In this document: positions 16,661-24,670 of the stretch, piece by piece
Numbering within the stretch: position 1 is the first letter of the stretch
How the letters are laid out: each line of letters begins with the position of its first letter
From: Amycolatopsis sulphurea
GTDB lineage: Bacteria; Actinomycetota; Actinomycetes; Mycobacteriales; Pseudonocardiaceae
NCBI RefSeq assembly: GCF_002564045.1
Contig: NZ_PDJK01000002.1
Coordinates: 2,294,001-2,358,000, forward strand
Direction of reading: 5' to 3'
Length of the DNA: 64,000 bases
Translations under genes and position numbers: made by a program
Notes under the pieces: generated by a model
The model's input: only the letters and a program-made list of their open reading frames with translations
Database searches by the model: none
What the model was told of the DNA's origin: nothing

Positions 16661-17536
16661 ATGAGCGCTGTGCTGGTGGTCGGTTCCGCGAACGCCGATC
16701 TGGTGGTACCGGTCGACCGCCGGCCCGCGGGCGGCGAGACGGTGCTGGGCGGCGACACCGTGGTGTCCCCTGGTGGCAAGGGTGCGAACACCGCCGTCGC
16801 GGCCGCGCGGCTCGGCGCGGACGTCGCCCTCCTCGGTGCGGTCGGGGATGACGACCACGGCCGGTTGCTGCGTGCGTCGCTGGCCGATGCCGGGGTCAGC
16901 GCACGGTATTTACGGACCGTTGACCGGCCGACCGGTGTCGCCTACATCACAGTCACTCCGGACGGCGAGAACTCGATTCTCGTCTCCCCCGGCGCCAATT
17001 CGGCGCTGGCGCCCGGTGACCTGACCGAGGACGTGTTCGACGGTGCCCTCGTCGTGGTCCTGTCGCTGGAAGTGCCGCTGCCCACAGTCGAAAGTGCGGT
17101 CGCCCGTGCCGCTGAGAAGGGCGTGCAGGTCCTGGTGAATCTCTCGCCGGCCGCGCGGCTATCCGCCGAAACGCTGGCCGCGCTGGACGTGCTGCTGGTC
17201 AACGAGCACGAAGCCGGTTACCTGCTCGGCGCGGACGACGCCGATCCGCGCAAGCTCCTCGAACTCGGCACGCGTGCCGCTGTGGTCACGCGTGGTGCCG
17301 CCGGAGCCGTCGTGATCGATAGCGATATGTCGACAGTGGTGGAGTCTCCTCGGGTGACTGCGGTGGACACGACCGGCGCCGGCGATGCGTTCGCCGGCGC
17401 GCTGGCCGCCGCGCTCGCCGAGGGGGTCGATCTGGTCGAAGCCGCCCGGCGTGCGGTGCGCGTGGCCGCGATCAGCGTGACCCGGCACGGTGCGCAGCCC
17501 TCCTATCCGACGGCCGCCGAGCTGGGCGTGGGATAG
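16661..17536 (+). CDS. rbsK: Ribokinase (PfkB family)
   Basis: A 291-residue sugar kinase that should phosphorylate ribose with ATP. The N-terminal PfkB signature GGKGAN lies at residues 38-43. The second signature DTTGAGDAFAGAL holds the catalytic Asp at about 242. NADLVVPVDRRPAGGET and PTGVAYITV match ribokinase rather than fructokinase or adenosine kinase. The ATG at 16661 is preceded by AGAGTGG. There is no ribose transporter beside it. It lies just upstream of ptsI with 135 bases between them, so they are probably separate units. Confidence 0.88.
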   Translation: MSAVLVVGSANADLVVPVDRRPAGGETVLGGDTVVSPGGKGANTAVAAARLGADVALLGAVGDDDHGRLLRASLADAGVSARYLRTVDRPTGVAYITVTPDGENSILVSPGANSALAPGDLTEDVFDGALVVVLSLEVPLPTVESAVARAAEKGVQVLVNLSPAARLSAETLAALDVLLVNEHEAGYLLGADDADPRKLLELGTRAAVVTRGAAGAVVIDSDMSTVVESPRVTAVDTTGAGDAFAGALAAALAEGVDLVEAARRAVRVAAISVTRHGAQPSYPTAAELGVG

Positions 17537-17660
17537 CTTCCCGGCGAGACGAGACCGGTTCCGGCAGACTTCGGCCGTGGAGGTGGGCCCCGATGGCAGC
17601 AGAACAGGCCGGGCGAAGGATTCCGGCGGCATCCGGTGAGATCGGCGCCAAGGTGAGCTA

Positions 17661-17672
17661 TGGTCTAGACCA
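17661..17672. promoter_or_regulatory. DasR-type operator (dre site) overlapping the ptsI start
   Basis: TGGTCTAGACCA is the core of the dre consensus bound by the GntR-family regulator DasR, which responds to glucosamine-6-phosphate in Streptomyces and controls pts genes. The symmetry extends one base each way (ATGGTCTAGACCAT, 17660-17673). Its last base is the A of the ptsI ATG. It is the only exact copy I found in the window. Confidence 0.8.
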
Positions 17673-19378
17673 TGTCTGAGACTGCTGCCGAGCCGACGCC
17701 ACCGAGTTCGCCGCTGACCGGGGTCGCGGTCAGCCCGGGCCGGGCGAGCGGGCCGGTGGTGCGGGTCGCCGAAGGACTCGGGGAGCCCGCGAGCACCCCC
17801 GAACCCGCCGATCCCGAGGCCGAGGCGGCCCGGATCGAACCCGCCGCGCAGGCCGTGGCCGCGCGGCTGGAGGCGCAGGCGGAGGCCGCCACCGGTGAGG
17901 CCGCGACGATCCTCGTCACGACCGCCGCGATGGCCGCCGACCCGGCACTGGTCACGCAGGCTCACCAGCTGGTGACGGCACGGAAAATTCCCGCGGCCCG
18001 CGCCGTCTACCAGGCTGCCGAAGGATTCGCCGAAGCACTGGCGGCCGCCGGCGGGTACCTGGCCGAGCGCGTTCGCGACGTCCGGGACGTGCGTGACCGG
18101 ATCGTCGCCGAGTTGCTCGGCGTCGCCCCGCCAGGGGTGCCCGAGCTGACTTCGCCGAGCGTGCTCGTCGCGCGCGATCTGGCCCCCGCGGACACGGCCG
18201 GGCTCGACCCCGCCAAGGTGCTCGCCCTGGTCACCGAGGAGGGCGGCCCGACCAGTCACACCGCGATTCTCGCCCGTGCGCTGGGAATTCCGGCGGTGGT
18301 CGCGGTCCGCGGTCTCCTCGCGCTGGATGCCGCGGCGCTCGCGGTGGACGGTGATGGCGGGGTGGTCGAGGTCGCAGACCCGGCCGCGCCGGTCGTCACC
18401 GCCGTTGCCGCCGGCCCGGCCGAGTGGAACGGCGTCGGCGCGACTTCCGACGGGCATCCGGTGAAGGTCTACGGCAACGTCGGCTCCGCCGCCGACGCGC
18501 AGGCCGCCGCGGACGCGGGTGCGGAGGGCGTCGGCCTGTTCCGCACCGAGTTCTGTTACTTGGACGCGGCAGCCGAGCCGTCCGTCGAGGAACAGCAAAA
18601 GGCTTACACCGCAGTGCTTTCGCCGTTCCGCGGCAAGCCGGTGATCGTGCGCACGCTCGATGCCGGTGCGGACAAGCCGCTCGCCTTCCTGTCGCCGGAG
18701 GCCGAACCCAACCCGGCGCTCGGGGTGCGCGGCCTGCGGGTGGCCTTCGACCGGCCGGAGGTGCTCGACCGGCAGCTCGCGGCGATCGCCGGGGCCGCGG
18801 AGGAATCCGGCGCGCAGGTCTCGGTGATGGCGCCGATGGTGGCCACGGCCGAGGAGGCCGCCTGGTTCGCCGAACGCGTCCGCGCGGCGGGGATCGCCCG
18901 CGCCGGAGTGATGATCGAGATCCCGGCCGCGGCGTTGTCCGCGCGGGAGATCCTGTCGGTGGTCGATTTCGTCTCCGTCGGCACGAACGACCTCGCCCAG
19001 TACACCTTCGCCGCGGACCGTCAGCTCGGCGCGGTGGCGAAGCTGAACGACCCGTGGCAGCCCGGGTTGCTGCGGCTGCTGAAGCCGATCGGCGACGCGG
19101 CGGCCGCGACCGGCAAGCCGGCCGGCGTGTGCGGCGAAGCCGCCGCCGACCCGCGGCTCGCGCTGGTGCTGGCCGGGCTCGGGCTCACCAGCCTGTCGAT
19201 GAACGCGCCCGCCGTCCGCGCCGTCGGTGCCGCTTTGGCGACCGTGTCGCTGGCCGAGGCCCGCGACCTCGCCACCGCCGCCCTCGCTGCTCCCGACCCC
19301 GCCGCCGCCCGCCAAGCCGTCGCCAACGCGCTGGCCTCGGGAATCAGCCGAAGAGCCCCCGCCGCGGGTGCCGGATGA
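17672..19378 (+). CDS. ptsI: PTS enzyme I (PEP-protein phosphotransferase)
   Basis: A 568-residue cytoplasmic enzyme that transfers phosphate from phosphoenolpyruvate to HPr. The active-site histidine is in GGPTSHTAILARALGIPAVV (about H196). The PEP-binding barrel shows GVGLFRTEF, VRTLDAGADKPL, GTNDLAQYT and the conserved Cys in GVCGEAA. The length is normal. The ATG follows AAGGTGAG and lies inside a perfect DasR-type operator, so repression by DasR and link to N-acetylglucosamine use are likely. No ptsH or EIIC gene is adjacent, so the other PTS parts must be elsewhere. Its 3' end overlaps the convergent DUF1707 gene by 35 bases. Confidence 0.94.
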   Translation: MSETAAEPTPPSSPLTGVAVSPGRASGPVVRVAEGLGEPASTPEPADPEAEAARIEPAAQAVAARLEAQAEAATGEAATILVTTAAMAADPALVTQAHQLVTARKIPAARAVYQAAEGFAEALAAAGGYLAERVRDVRDVRDRIVAELLGVAPPGVPELTSPSVLVARDLAPADTAGLDPAKVLALVTEEGGPTSHTAILARALGIPAVVAVRGLLALDAAALAVDGDGGVVEVADPAAPVVTAVAAGPAEWNGVGATSDGHPVKVYGNVGSAADAQAAADAGAEGVGLFRTEFCYLDAAAEPSVEEQQKAYTAVLSPFRGKPVIVRTLDAGADKPLAFLSPEAEPNPALGVRGLRVAFDRPEVLDRQLAAIAGAAEESGAQVSVMAPMVATAEEAAWFAERVRAAGIARAGVMIEIPAAALSAREILSVVDFVSVGTNDLAQYTFAADRQLGAVAKLNDPWQPGLLRLLKPIGDAAAATGKPAGVCGEAAADPRLALVLAGLGLTSLSMNAPAVRAVGAALATVSLAEARDLATAALAAPDPAAARQAVANALASGISRRAPAAGAG

Positions 19379-19991
19379 CCAGCGAGCCACCGATGATCCG
19401 GCCGGTGACGACGTACCGCGGGGTGCCGGGGCCGCCGTTGGTGCCGGTCTTGTCGTCGAGCGAGCCGAACTTGATCTCGGTGATCGCGTTGTAGTCGATC
19501 GCCGCCTCCCGCGGGATGATCAGCTCGACCGAACCCCACTTCGAGTCGAGTTCGATCTGCACCGCCGGGGTGGACACCCTGGCCTGCGTGAAATCGAGCT
19601 TGGTGCTGCCGTACTTGTTGTGCACCACGAGCAAGGGCGGCACCACCCACGGACCGCTGCGCTCCAGCGAGGAGTACTTCGCGTTCAGCTCCAGCCGCTG
19701 ACCGGGCGCGTAGTCGGGCAGCGCGCCGTAGGACTGCTGGGGCACCGGCGCCGCGGCCGGGTGCACCAGGCCGGGCAGATCGGCGAGCACGGTGTTCAGC
19801 TCGCCGCGGGTGCGCGAGGCCAGCGCCACGTCGGTGCGCTCGGTGAACTCGTCGAGGGTGAGCATGCCCTGCCCGATCGCCTTCTGCAGGACCCCGACCA
19901 CGTGCTCGCGCTCGTCATCGGACACCCGGATGTCGCGTGCGGTCACCGTCCTGGTCTCGGGTGCCGCGGCGGTCGTCTCTTCCTCGCTCAT
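19344..19991 (-). CDS. DUF1707 (SHOCT-like) protein with LiaF-like C-terminal part
   Basis: A 215-residue protein starting MSEEETTAAAPETR. Residues about 18-70 form the DUF1707 domain (IRVSDDEREHVVGVLQKAIGQG then LTLDEFTERTD and SRTRGEL). A Pro/Ala linker follows. The rest is beta-rich (ELNAKYSSLERSG, VHNKYGSTKLDF, LDSKWGSVELIIP), like the cell-wall-active antibiotic response domain of LiaF/VraT proteins. No membrane helix is seen. Such proteins often sit with two-component genes, and here a sensor/regulator pair lies immediately upstream on the same strand. The ATG at 19991 follows GGTGG. Confidence 0.75.
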   Translation of the reverse strand: MSEEETTAAAPETRTVTARDIRVSDDEREHVVGVLQKAIGQGMLTLDEFTERTDVALASRTRGELNTVLADLPGLVHPAAAPVPQQSYGALPDYAPGQRLELNAKYSSLERSGPWVVPPLLVVHNKYGSTKLDFTQARVSTPAVQIELDSKWGSVELIIPREAAIDYNAITEIKFGSLDDKTGTNGGPGTPRYVVTGRIIGGSLVIRHPRRGLFG

Positions 19992-20062
19992 GTCCACCGA
20001 TGGTAGGACCCGGATCCCGCTGCCAGATCGGGGAAAAACCCTGAACGCTCCCCTGCCGGCCG

Positions 20063-20716
20063 CTACTGGTCGAGACCGTGCTCGATCGCGTACCGGGCGA
20101 GTTCCACGCGGTTGTGCAGCTGGAGCTTCCGCAGCGTGGACTGCACGTGGTTCTCCACCGTGCGGTGCGAGAGCACCAGCCGCTCGGCGATCTGCCGGGC
20201 GGTCAGCCCCTTCGCGACCAGGCGCAGCACGTCGGTCTCGCGTTCGGTGAGCCGGGGCGGTTCCGGCACACCCGCCGGGGCCTCGGCCATCCGCCGGTAC
20301 TCGCCGAGCACGAGCCCGGCCAGCCCGGCGGTGAACACCGGAACTCCTTCGGCGGTCCGGCGCACCGCGTCCACCAGCTCCGCGGCGGACGCCGATTTCA
20401 CCAGGTAGCCCGACGCGCCCGCCTTCACCGCCTCCAGCACGTCGCTTTGCGCGCCGCTGGCCGAGAGCACCAGCACCCGGGTCTCCGGCACCGCGGAGGT
20501 GATCTCCCCGGTCGCCACCACCCCGGACGTCTCGCCGAGATTGAGGTCCATCAGCACCACATCCGGGCGCACGGTACGGGCGATGCGCACGGCCGACGGC
20601 GCGTCCGGGGCGGTGGCCCGCACCTCGAATCCGTGCTCGGCCAGGTCGCGGGCCACGCCGTCGCGCCAGATCGGATGGTCGTCCACGACCATCACCGAGA
20701 TCGTCCGCTCCGTCAT
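20063..20716 (-). CDS. LuxR-family response regulator
   Basis: A 217-residue regulator. The receiver domain has the acidic pair in MVVDDHP, the phospho-acceptor Asp in VLMDLNLGE (about D55), and the Lys in YLVKSAS. The C-terminal LuxR helix-turn-helix is LTERETDVLRLVAKGLTARQIAERL ... SHRTVENHV. The ATG at 20716 overlaps the sensor kinase stop by four bases (ATGA), so the pair is cognate and translationally coupled. Confidence 0.92.
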   Translation of the reverse strand: MTERTISVMVVDDHPIWRDGVARDLAEHGFEVRATAPDAPSAVRIARTVRPDVVLMDLNLGETSGVVATGEITSAVPETRVLVLSASGAQSDVLEAVKAGASGYLVKSASAAELVDAVRRTAEGVPVFTAGLAGLVLGEYRRMAEAPAGVPEPPRLTERETDVLRLVAKGLTARQIAERLVLSHRTVENHVQSTLRKLQLHNRVELARYAIEHGLDQ

Positions 20717-21846
20717 CGCCCGCCGTCCTTGCGCACCCGTACTTCCCACTCGGTCCCCCGGCCGGGCGCGCTGTCCAGCAGCGCGGTCCCGCCGAGGTCG
20801 GCCATCCGGCGGCGAATCGACTTCGCCACCCCGAGCCTGCCCTCGGCCGCGGCCCGCGCCAGCCGGTCGGGCTCGATTCCCGATCCGTCGTCCCGGATGC
20901 TCACCACCACCTCGTCGCCGAGGTCCTCCAGCAGGACCCAGGCCCGTGCCGCCGGACCGGCATGTTTCTCCACATTGGACAGTGCTTCCCTGGTGACCGC
21001 GACGAGTTCCGCGCTCAGGTGCGCCGGCAGGTCGACCGCGCCGGCCGGCGCGGACACCTGCACCGACGTGGTGGCGAGCAATTGCAACGCCGAGCGAAGA
21101 TCGGCCGTGCCACCGTCTCCGGCACGGCCCGGCTCGCTGCTCACCAACGCACGTAGCGCAATTTCCTGCTCCCCTGCCAGCTTCGCGAGTTCCGCCGCTT
21201 CGCCGCCTGCTTCAAGCCCACGGCGGCGTACGTGGGCGAGAACCTGCAGCACGCTGTCATGGATGGAACGCGCGAGCCGTTCTCGCTCCGCAGTGGCCGC
21301 TTCGGTGCGTAGAGCGCGAGCGAGCGCTTCCGCGGAGCTTCGGGCGAGCGTGGCCGCCATGCCGACGAGCAAACTACTCGCGCACAACAGCAGGCCGTCG
21401 CGGAAGACATCGAGGTCGAAGTTCTCTCGTGCCAAGCCGGTGCCGACTGCGACCACCAGGCCGGCCACGACGCCGCCTCGCGCACCGAAGCGGGTGGCTG
21501 CGGCGAGCGGGCCGACTGCCGCCCACACAGTGGTGATCAACGGCGCTGTATGGGCGTACTGCGCTTCGGAAAGAACCCACGGCGAAGTGAGCATCAAGAC
21601 CGTGGTGAGCGCGACGTCGAGTACGACCAGCCGCCGGCTTCGGCCGTTCTCCCGCACGTACGCGAGGCTCGACAGGACAGTCCAGGCACCCATCGCGCTG
21701 ATGACCGTCCAAGCCAGCCACAGCCGGTTGAAGTCCGCGCGGTGCACGATCACCACACCGGCTGCGAACGCCCAGGTCATCACCCGGAGAACGACCACCC
21801 CGCGCCACAACGGCGTGGCCGGGTCTCGGACGAGAGGCGCGCTCAC
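20713..21846 (-). CDS. Sensor histidine kinase, NarL/LiaS type
   Basis: A 377-residue kinase starting at GTG 21846, which overlaps the stop of the permease gene by four bases. Residues about 15-155 contain around five to six membrane segments without a large extracellular loop, typical of intramembrane or lipid-stress sensors. The phospho-acceptor His is in ERERLARSIHDSVLQVLAHV. The N-box lies at REALSNVEKHAG and the G-box at IRDDGSGI. The downstream gene is its response regulator. The signal is unknown; the DUF1707/LiaF-like protein downstream hints at envelope stress. Confidence 0.9.
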   Translation of the reverse strand: MSAPLVRDPATPLWRGVVVLRVMTWAFAAGVVIVHRADFNRLWLAWTVISAMGAWTVLSSLAYVRENGRSRRLVVLDVALTTVLMLTSPWVLSEAQYAHTAPLITTVWAAVGPLAAATRFGARGGVVAGLVVAVGTGLARENFDLDVFRDGLLLCASSLLVGMAATLARSSAEALARALRTEAATAERERLARSIHDSVLQVLAHVRRRGLEAGGEAAELAKLAGEQEIALRALVSSEPGRAGDGGTADLRSALQLLATTSVQVSAPAGAVDLPAHLSAELVAVTREALSNVEKHAGPAARAWVLLEDLGDEVVVSIRDDGSGIEPDRLARAAAEGRLGVAKSIRRRMADLGGTALLDSAPGRGTEWEVRVRKDGGR

Positions 21847-23063
21847 TTCCCCTCTTCGGCGGGCTTCGCATCCTCCTCGGGCTTTTCGGGCTTCTCCGGT
21901 TCCTCCGGGGAGTCCTTGGGGGCGTCCGGAACCCTGCCGCGCAGGGCGTCGACGTCCGCCGGATCGACCCCGGATTCGTGCAGCAGCGAGCGGATACCGG
22001 CGTTCAGCACGGCCAGCAGTGGCACCGAGAGCAGTGCGCCGGCGATCCCGGCCGCGACCAGCCCGGTGGCGATCGCCAGCACCACGGCGAGCGGGTGCAG
22101 CTTGACCGCGCGGCCGAGCAGCAGCGGCTGCAGGATGTGGCTTTCCAGCTGCATCACGGCGATCACGATGGCCAGCACGATCACCGCGCCGATCACGCCG
22201 TTGGTGACCAGTGCGATCAGCACCGCCACGCCACCCGCGATCACCGCGCCGATGATCGGGATGAACGCACCGAGGAACACCAGCGTGGCGAGTGGGATCA
22301 CCAGCGGCACGCCGACCGCCCACAGCCCGATGCCGATGCCCACCGCGTCGACCACGGCCACCGCGGTCGTCGCGCGGATGTAGCTGACCAGCGAGGCGAA
22401 CCCACGTCGTCCGGCCACGTTCACCCGCGAGCGCACCTGCCGCGGCGCGCCGCGGACCAGGAAGTTCCAGATGCCGTCGCCGCCGGCCAGGAAGAAGATC
22501 GTGACGAACAGGGTGAGCACGAACCCGGTCAGGATCTCGCCGACCGTGCTGGCCGTGGTGAGCGCGGTGCTGGTGATCCACGACTGGTTCAGCTGCAGGA
22601 ACCCGATGGCCTGGTCGAGGAAGTGCTGGATCTGCTCCTGGCGGACGTGGAAGGTGTTGATCACCCAGTCCCGGATCTGGTTCAGGCTGGAGGTCAGCTG
22701 CACCTGCAGCTGCGGCAGCCCGCTGGAGAACTGGGTGATGACGAAGGTGAGCAGCCCGCCGAGCACCACGATCGCGAGAATCAGCATGATCGCGGTGGCC
22801 AGCCCGCGCGGTACCCGCCACTTCACCAGCCGGGCCACCCCGGGGGCCAGCAGCGCGGACAGCAGCAGCGCGATGGAGACCGGCACCACCACCGAGGCCA
22901 GATAGCCGAGCAGCCACAGGATCCCCCAGAGTGCCGCGACCACCACGACGACCCGCCAGGACAGCGCGGCGGACACCCGGAGACCCTTGGGGACCACGCT
23001 GGTGACGTCGGTCGATTCGGAGAGGAACGGGGGCTCGCGCCGTTCACGCCCAGTCTGGCTCAC
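21843..23063 (-). CDS. AI-2E family transporter (PerM-like permease)
   Basis: A 406-residue membrane protein. It has paired N-terminal helices (VVVVVAALWGILWLLGYLA, SIALLLSALLAP), a central soluble coil with QEQIQHFLDQAIGF, and a C-terminal helix bundle with GAFIPIIGAVIAGGVAVLIAL, the family signature. Family members include TqsA and sodium/proton antiporters, so the substrate is open. The C-terminal tail is acidic and repeats PEKPEKPEE. The GTG at 23063 is the preferred start. It heads an overlapping three-gene operon with the sensor kinase and regulator, and could be a sensing partner or target. Confidence 0.85.
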   Translation of the reverse strand: MSQTGRERREPPFLSESTDVTSVVPKGLRVSAALSWRVVVVVAALWGILWLLGYLASVVVPVSIALLLSALLAPGVARLVKWRVPRGLATAIMLILAIVVLGGLLTFVITQFSSGLPQLQVQLTSSLNQIRDWVINTFHVRQEQIQHFLDQAIGFLQLNQSWITSTALTTASTVGEILTGFVLTLFVTIFFLAGGDGIWNFLVRGAPRQVRSRVNVAGRRGFASLVSYIRATTAVAVVDAVGIGIGLWAVGVPLVIPLATLVFLGAFIPIIGAVIAGGVAVLIALVTNGVIGAVIVLAIVIAVMQLESHILQPLLLGRAVKLHPLAVVLAIATGLVAAGIAGALLSVPLLAVLNAGIRSLLHESGVDPADVDALRGRVPDAPKDSPEEPEKPEKPEEDAKPAEEGK

Positions 23064-23397
23064 CAGGTCACCGTATCGGGTCCGCGCCGGTCTGGATCGG
23101 GCCAGTCGTGGCAAACCGGACGTAACAAGGAGTGTTCTGACGACTATTGGCGTGGCTCGAGTCCGTTCGGTGATCCGTTAACCGACTCCGCGGTATCCGC
23201 CGCCTTTCCTCCGGGAATGACGCAGGGTAAGGCATGGGCACACCCTGTGTCGTTCACACGATGGTGGCATCAAGCCGTGTCAAGGATGCGCGCTGGGCGG
23301 TCGGCCTGGTTTTCTCGGCGTCGAGACAACGGGCGGAATCGGCTTTTGCCGTTCCTCGAAAGATTTCACATCTCTTTCTGCCAAGGAGAAATATCCA
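23064..23397. other. Divergent intergenic region
   Basis: 334 bases between the permease operon (minus) and a secreted-protein gene (plus). I see no gene, strong hairpin or repeat. Promoters in both directions are expected. AAGGAG at about 23382 serves the following gene. Confidence 0.5.
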
Positions 23398-24498
23398 GTG
23401 ACGAACGCTGCTGCGCACGAGAGGCGAGGCGCCACCCGCGCCGGTCGTCTCGCGTCGCGCGCGCTGTTCGTCCTCGGTGGTGCGGTCGCCGCGACCGCCG
23501 CCGCCTGGGCTGTCTCCTCGGCCTCGGCCTCCGCCTCCGCCACCCCGGCCGTGGACGTCCCGGCCGCGGACGGCGCCTCGGACACCTCCGTGCCGTCGGA
23601 CGGGCCCGCCGGGAACACGCTGAACACCAGCATCACCCCGATCACCGACGCGACCGTGGCCGATCTCGGCGACATGACCCGCGAGACCTCCCGGCTCTCC
23701 GGTGCGGTCGCCGGTGCCGCCATCGGCGCCGCCAACCAGCTCGCCTCCTGCGCGCAGAGCGCCACCAGCTGGTCCGCGCCGGGCGCCACCCGGCCGGACT
23801 GCGAGCCGGAGCAGGGTTCGCGCGATGCCGAGCGCAGCGTCACGAGCCGCGAGGTGGCCGACCGGGTCAGCGCGGCGGTGGCCGAGTTCGGCGACCGTGC
23901 GGTGCTCCGGCCGGTGCAGCGTGGCCTCGGCTCGCTTGAGCACATCGTGCGCAAGCCCGAGGACACCAAGCAGGTGCTCACCGAGGCGACCAAGCCCTCG
24001 CCGGAGGCGCAGGAGTTCGGCCGTACCCTCATCGCCCTGCTGGACCCCGGGCACGCGAGCAAGCTCGTCGAGCTGCCCGCGCTCCCGGTGCTTCCGTCGG
24101 CCCATCCGGTCGAGACGCTTCCCGCCGCGGCCCCCGCCGCCGCGGACGAGACCCCCGGTGCCGCTGCAATGTCCATTTCGGACGTCTTGCAGCCGGCCTT
24201 CGCTTCGGCCGACGCACCACGCAAGGACATTCGCACCGGTGTGCGGTCCTCGAACCAGCACCACAGCGATCTGCCCAGTGTCCCATTCGGCCCGGTGCAG
24301 CTGCCGATCGCGCCGCTCTCGGTGCCGACCATGCCGGGCGGCAGCACCGCGCCCGGTGGTCACCTCGACGGACTCAACCTGGGCGTGCCCCAGTGGGTCA
24401 CCGCTGCCGCCGACAGCGCCGTGGCGGGGATGTCCCGCGTCGGCGTGCGGCACGTGTCGATCACTCCGGGCGAGCAGCCCGGCGTCACTCCTGACTGA
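23398..24498 (+). CDS. Secreted protein of unknown function, Ala/Pro-rich
   Basis: A 366-residue protein whose GTG start follows AAGGAG. The N-terminal 50 residues form a signal peptide (GRLASRALFVLGGAVAATAA ... ASASA). The mature protein is low-complexity with short helical parts (DMTRETSRLSGAVAGAAIGA; VADRVSAAVAEFGDRAVL), two cysteines (LASCAQ, RPDCEP) that may form a disulfide, and a Pro-rich second half. I recognise no domain. It lies 172 bases upstream of the chaplin-like repeat protein on the same strand, and both have AAGGAGAAA leaders, so they may be co-regulated cell-surface components. Confidence 0.65.
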   Translation: MTNAAAHERRGATRAGRLASRALFVLGGAVAATAAAWAVSSASASASATPAVDVPAADGASDTSVPSDGPAGNTLNTSITPITDATVADLGDMTRETSRLSGAVAGAAIGAANQLASCAQSATSWSAPGATRPDCEPEQGSRDAERSVTSREVADRVSAAVAEFGDRAVLRPVQRGLGSLEHIVRKPEDTKQVLTEATKPSPEAQEFGRTLIALLDPGHASKLVELPALPVLPSAHPVETLPAAAPAAADETPGAAAMSISDVLQPAFASADAPRKDIRTGVRSSNQHHSDLPSVPFGPVQLPIAPLSVPTMPGGSTAPGGHLDGLNLGVPQWVTAAADSAVAGMSRVGVRHVSITPGEQPGVTPD

Positions 24499-24670
24499 TT
24501 CACTTCACCCGCGGGGTCGTTGACCCGCCGCGAGCACTTCTGCTCGTACCGGCGGCACAACCATTCCGCGGGTTTTTCGCGCGATGCGCATTTCTGCGCT
24601 CGCACCCCCCAGTGCGCACGGCGCACTCCGAAAACCCGCAAGGGAACCCCGAATAAAGGAGAAAAATCCC

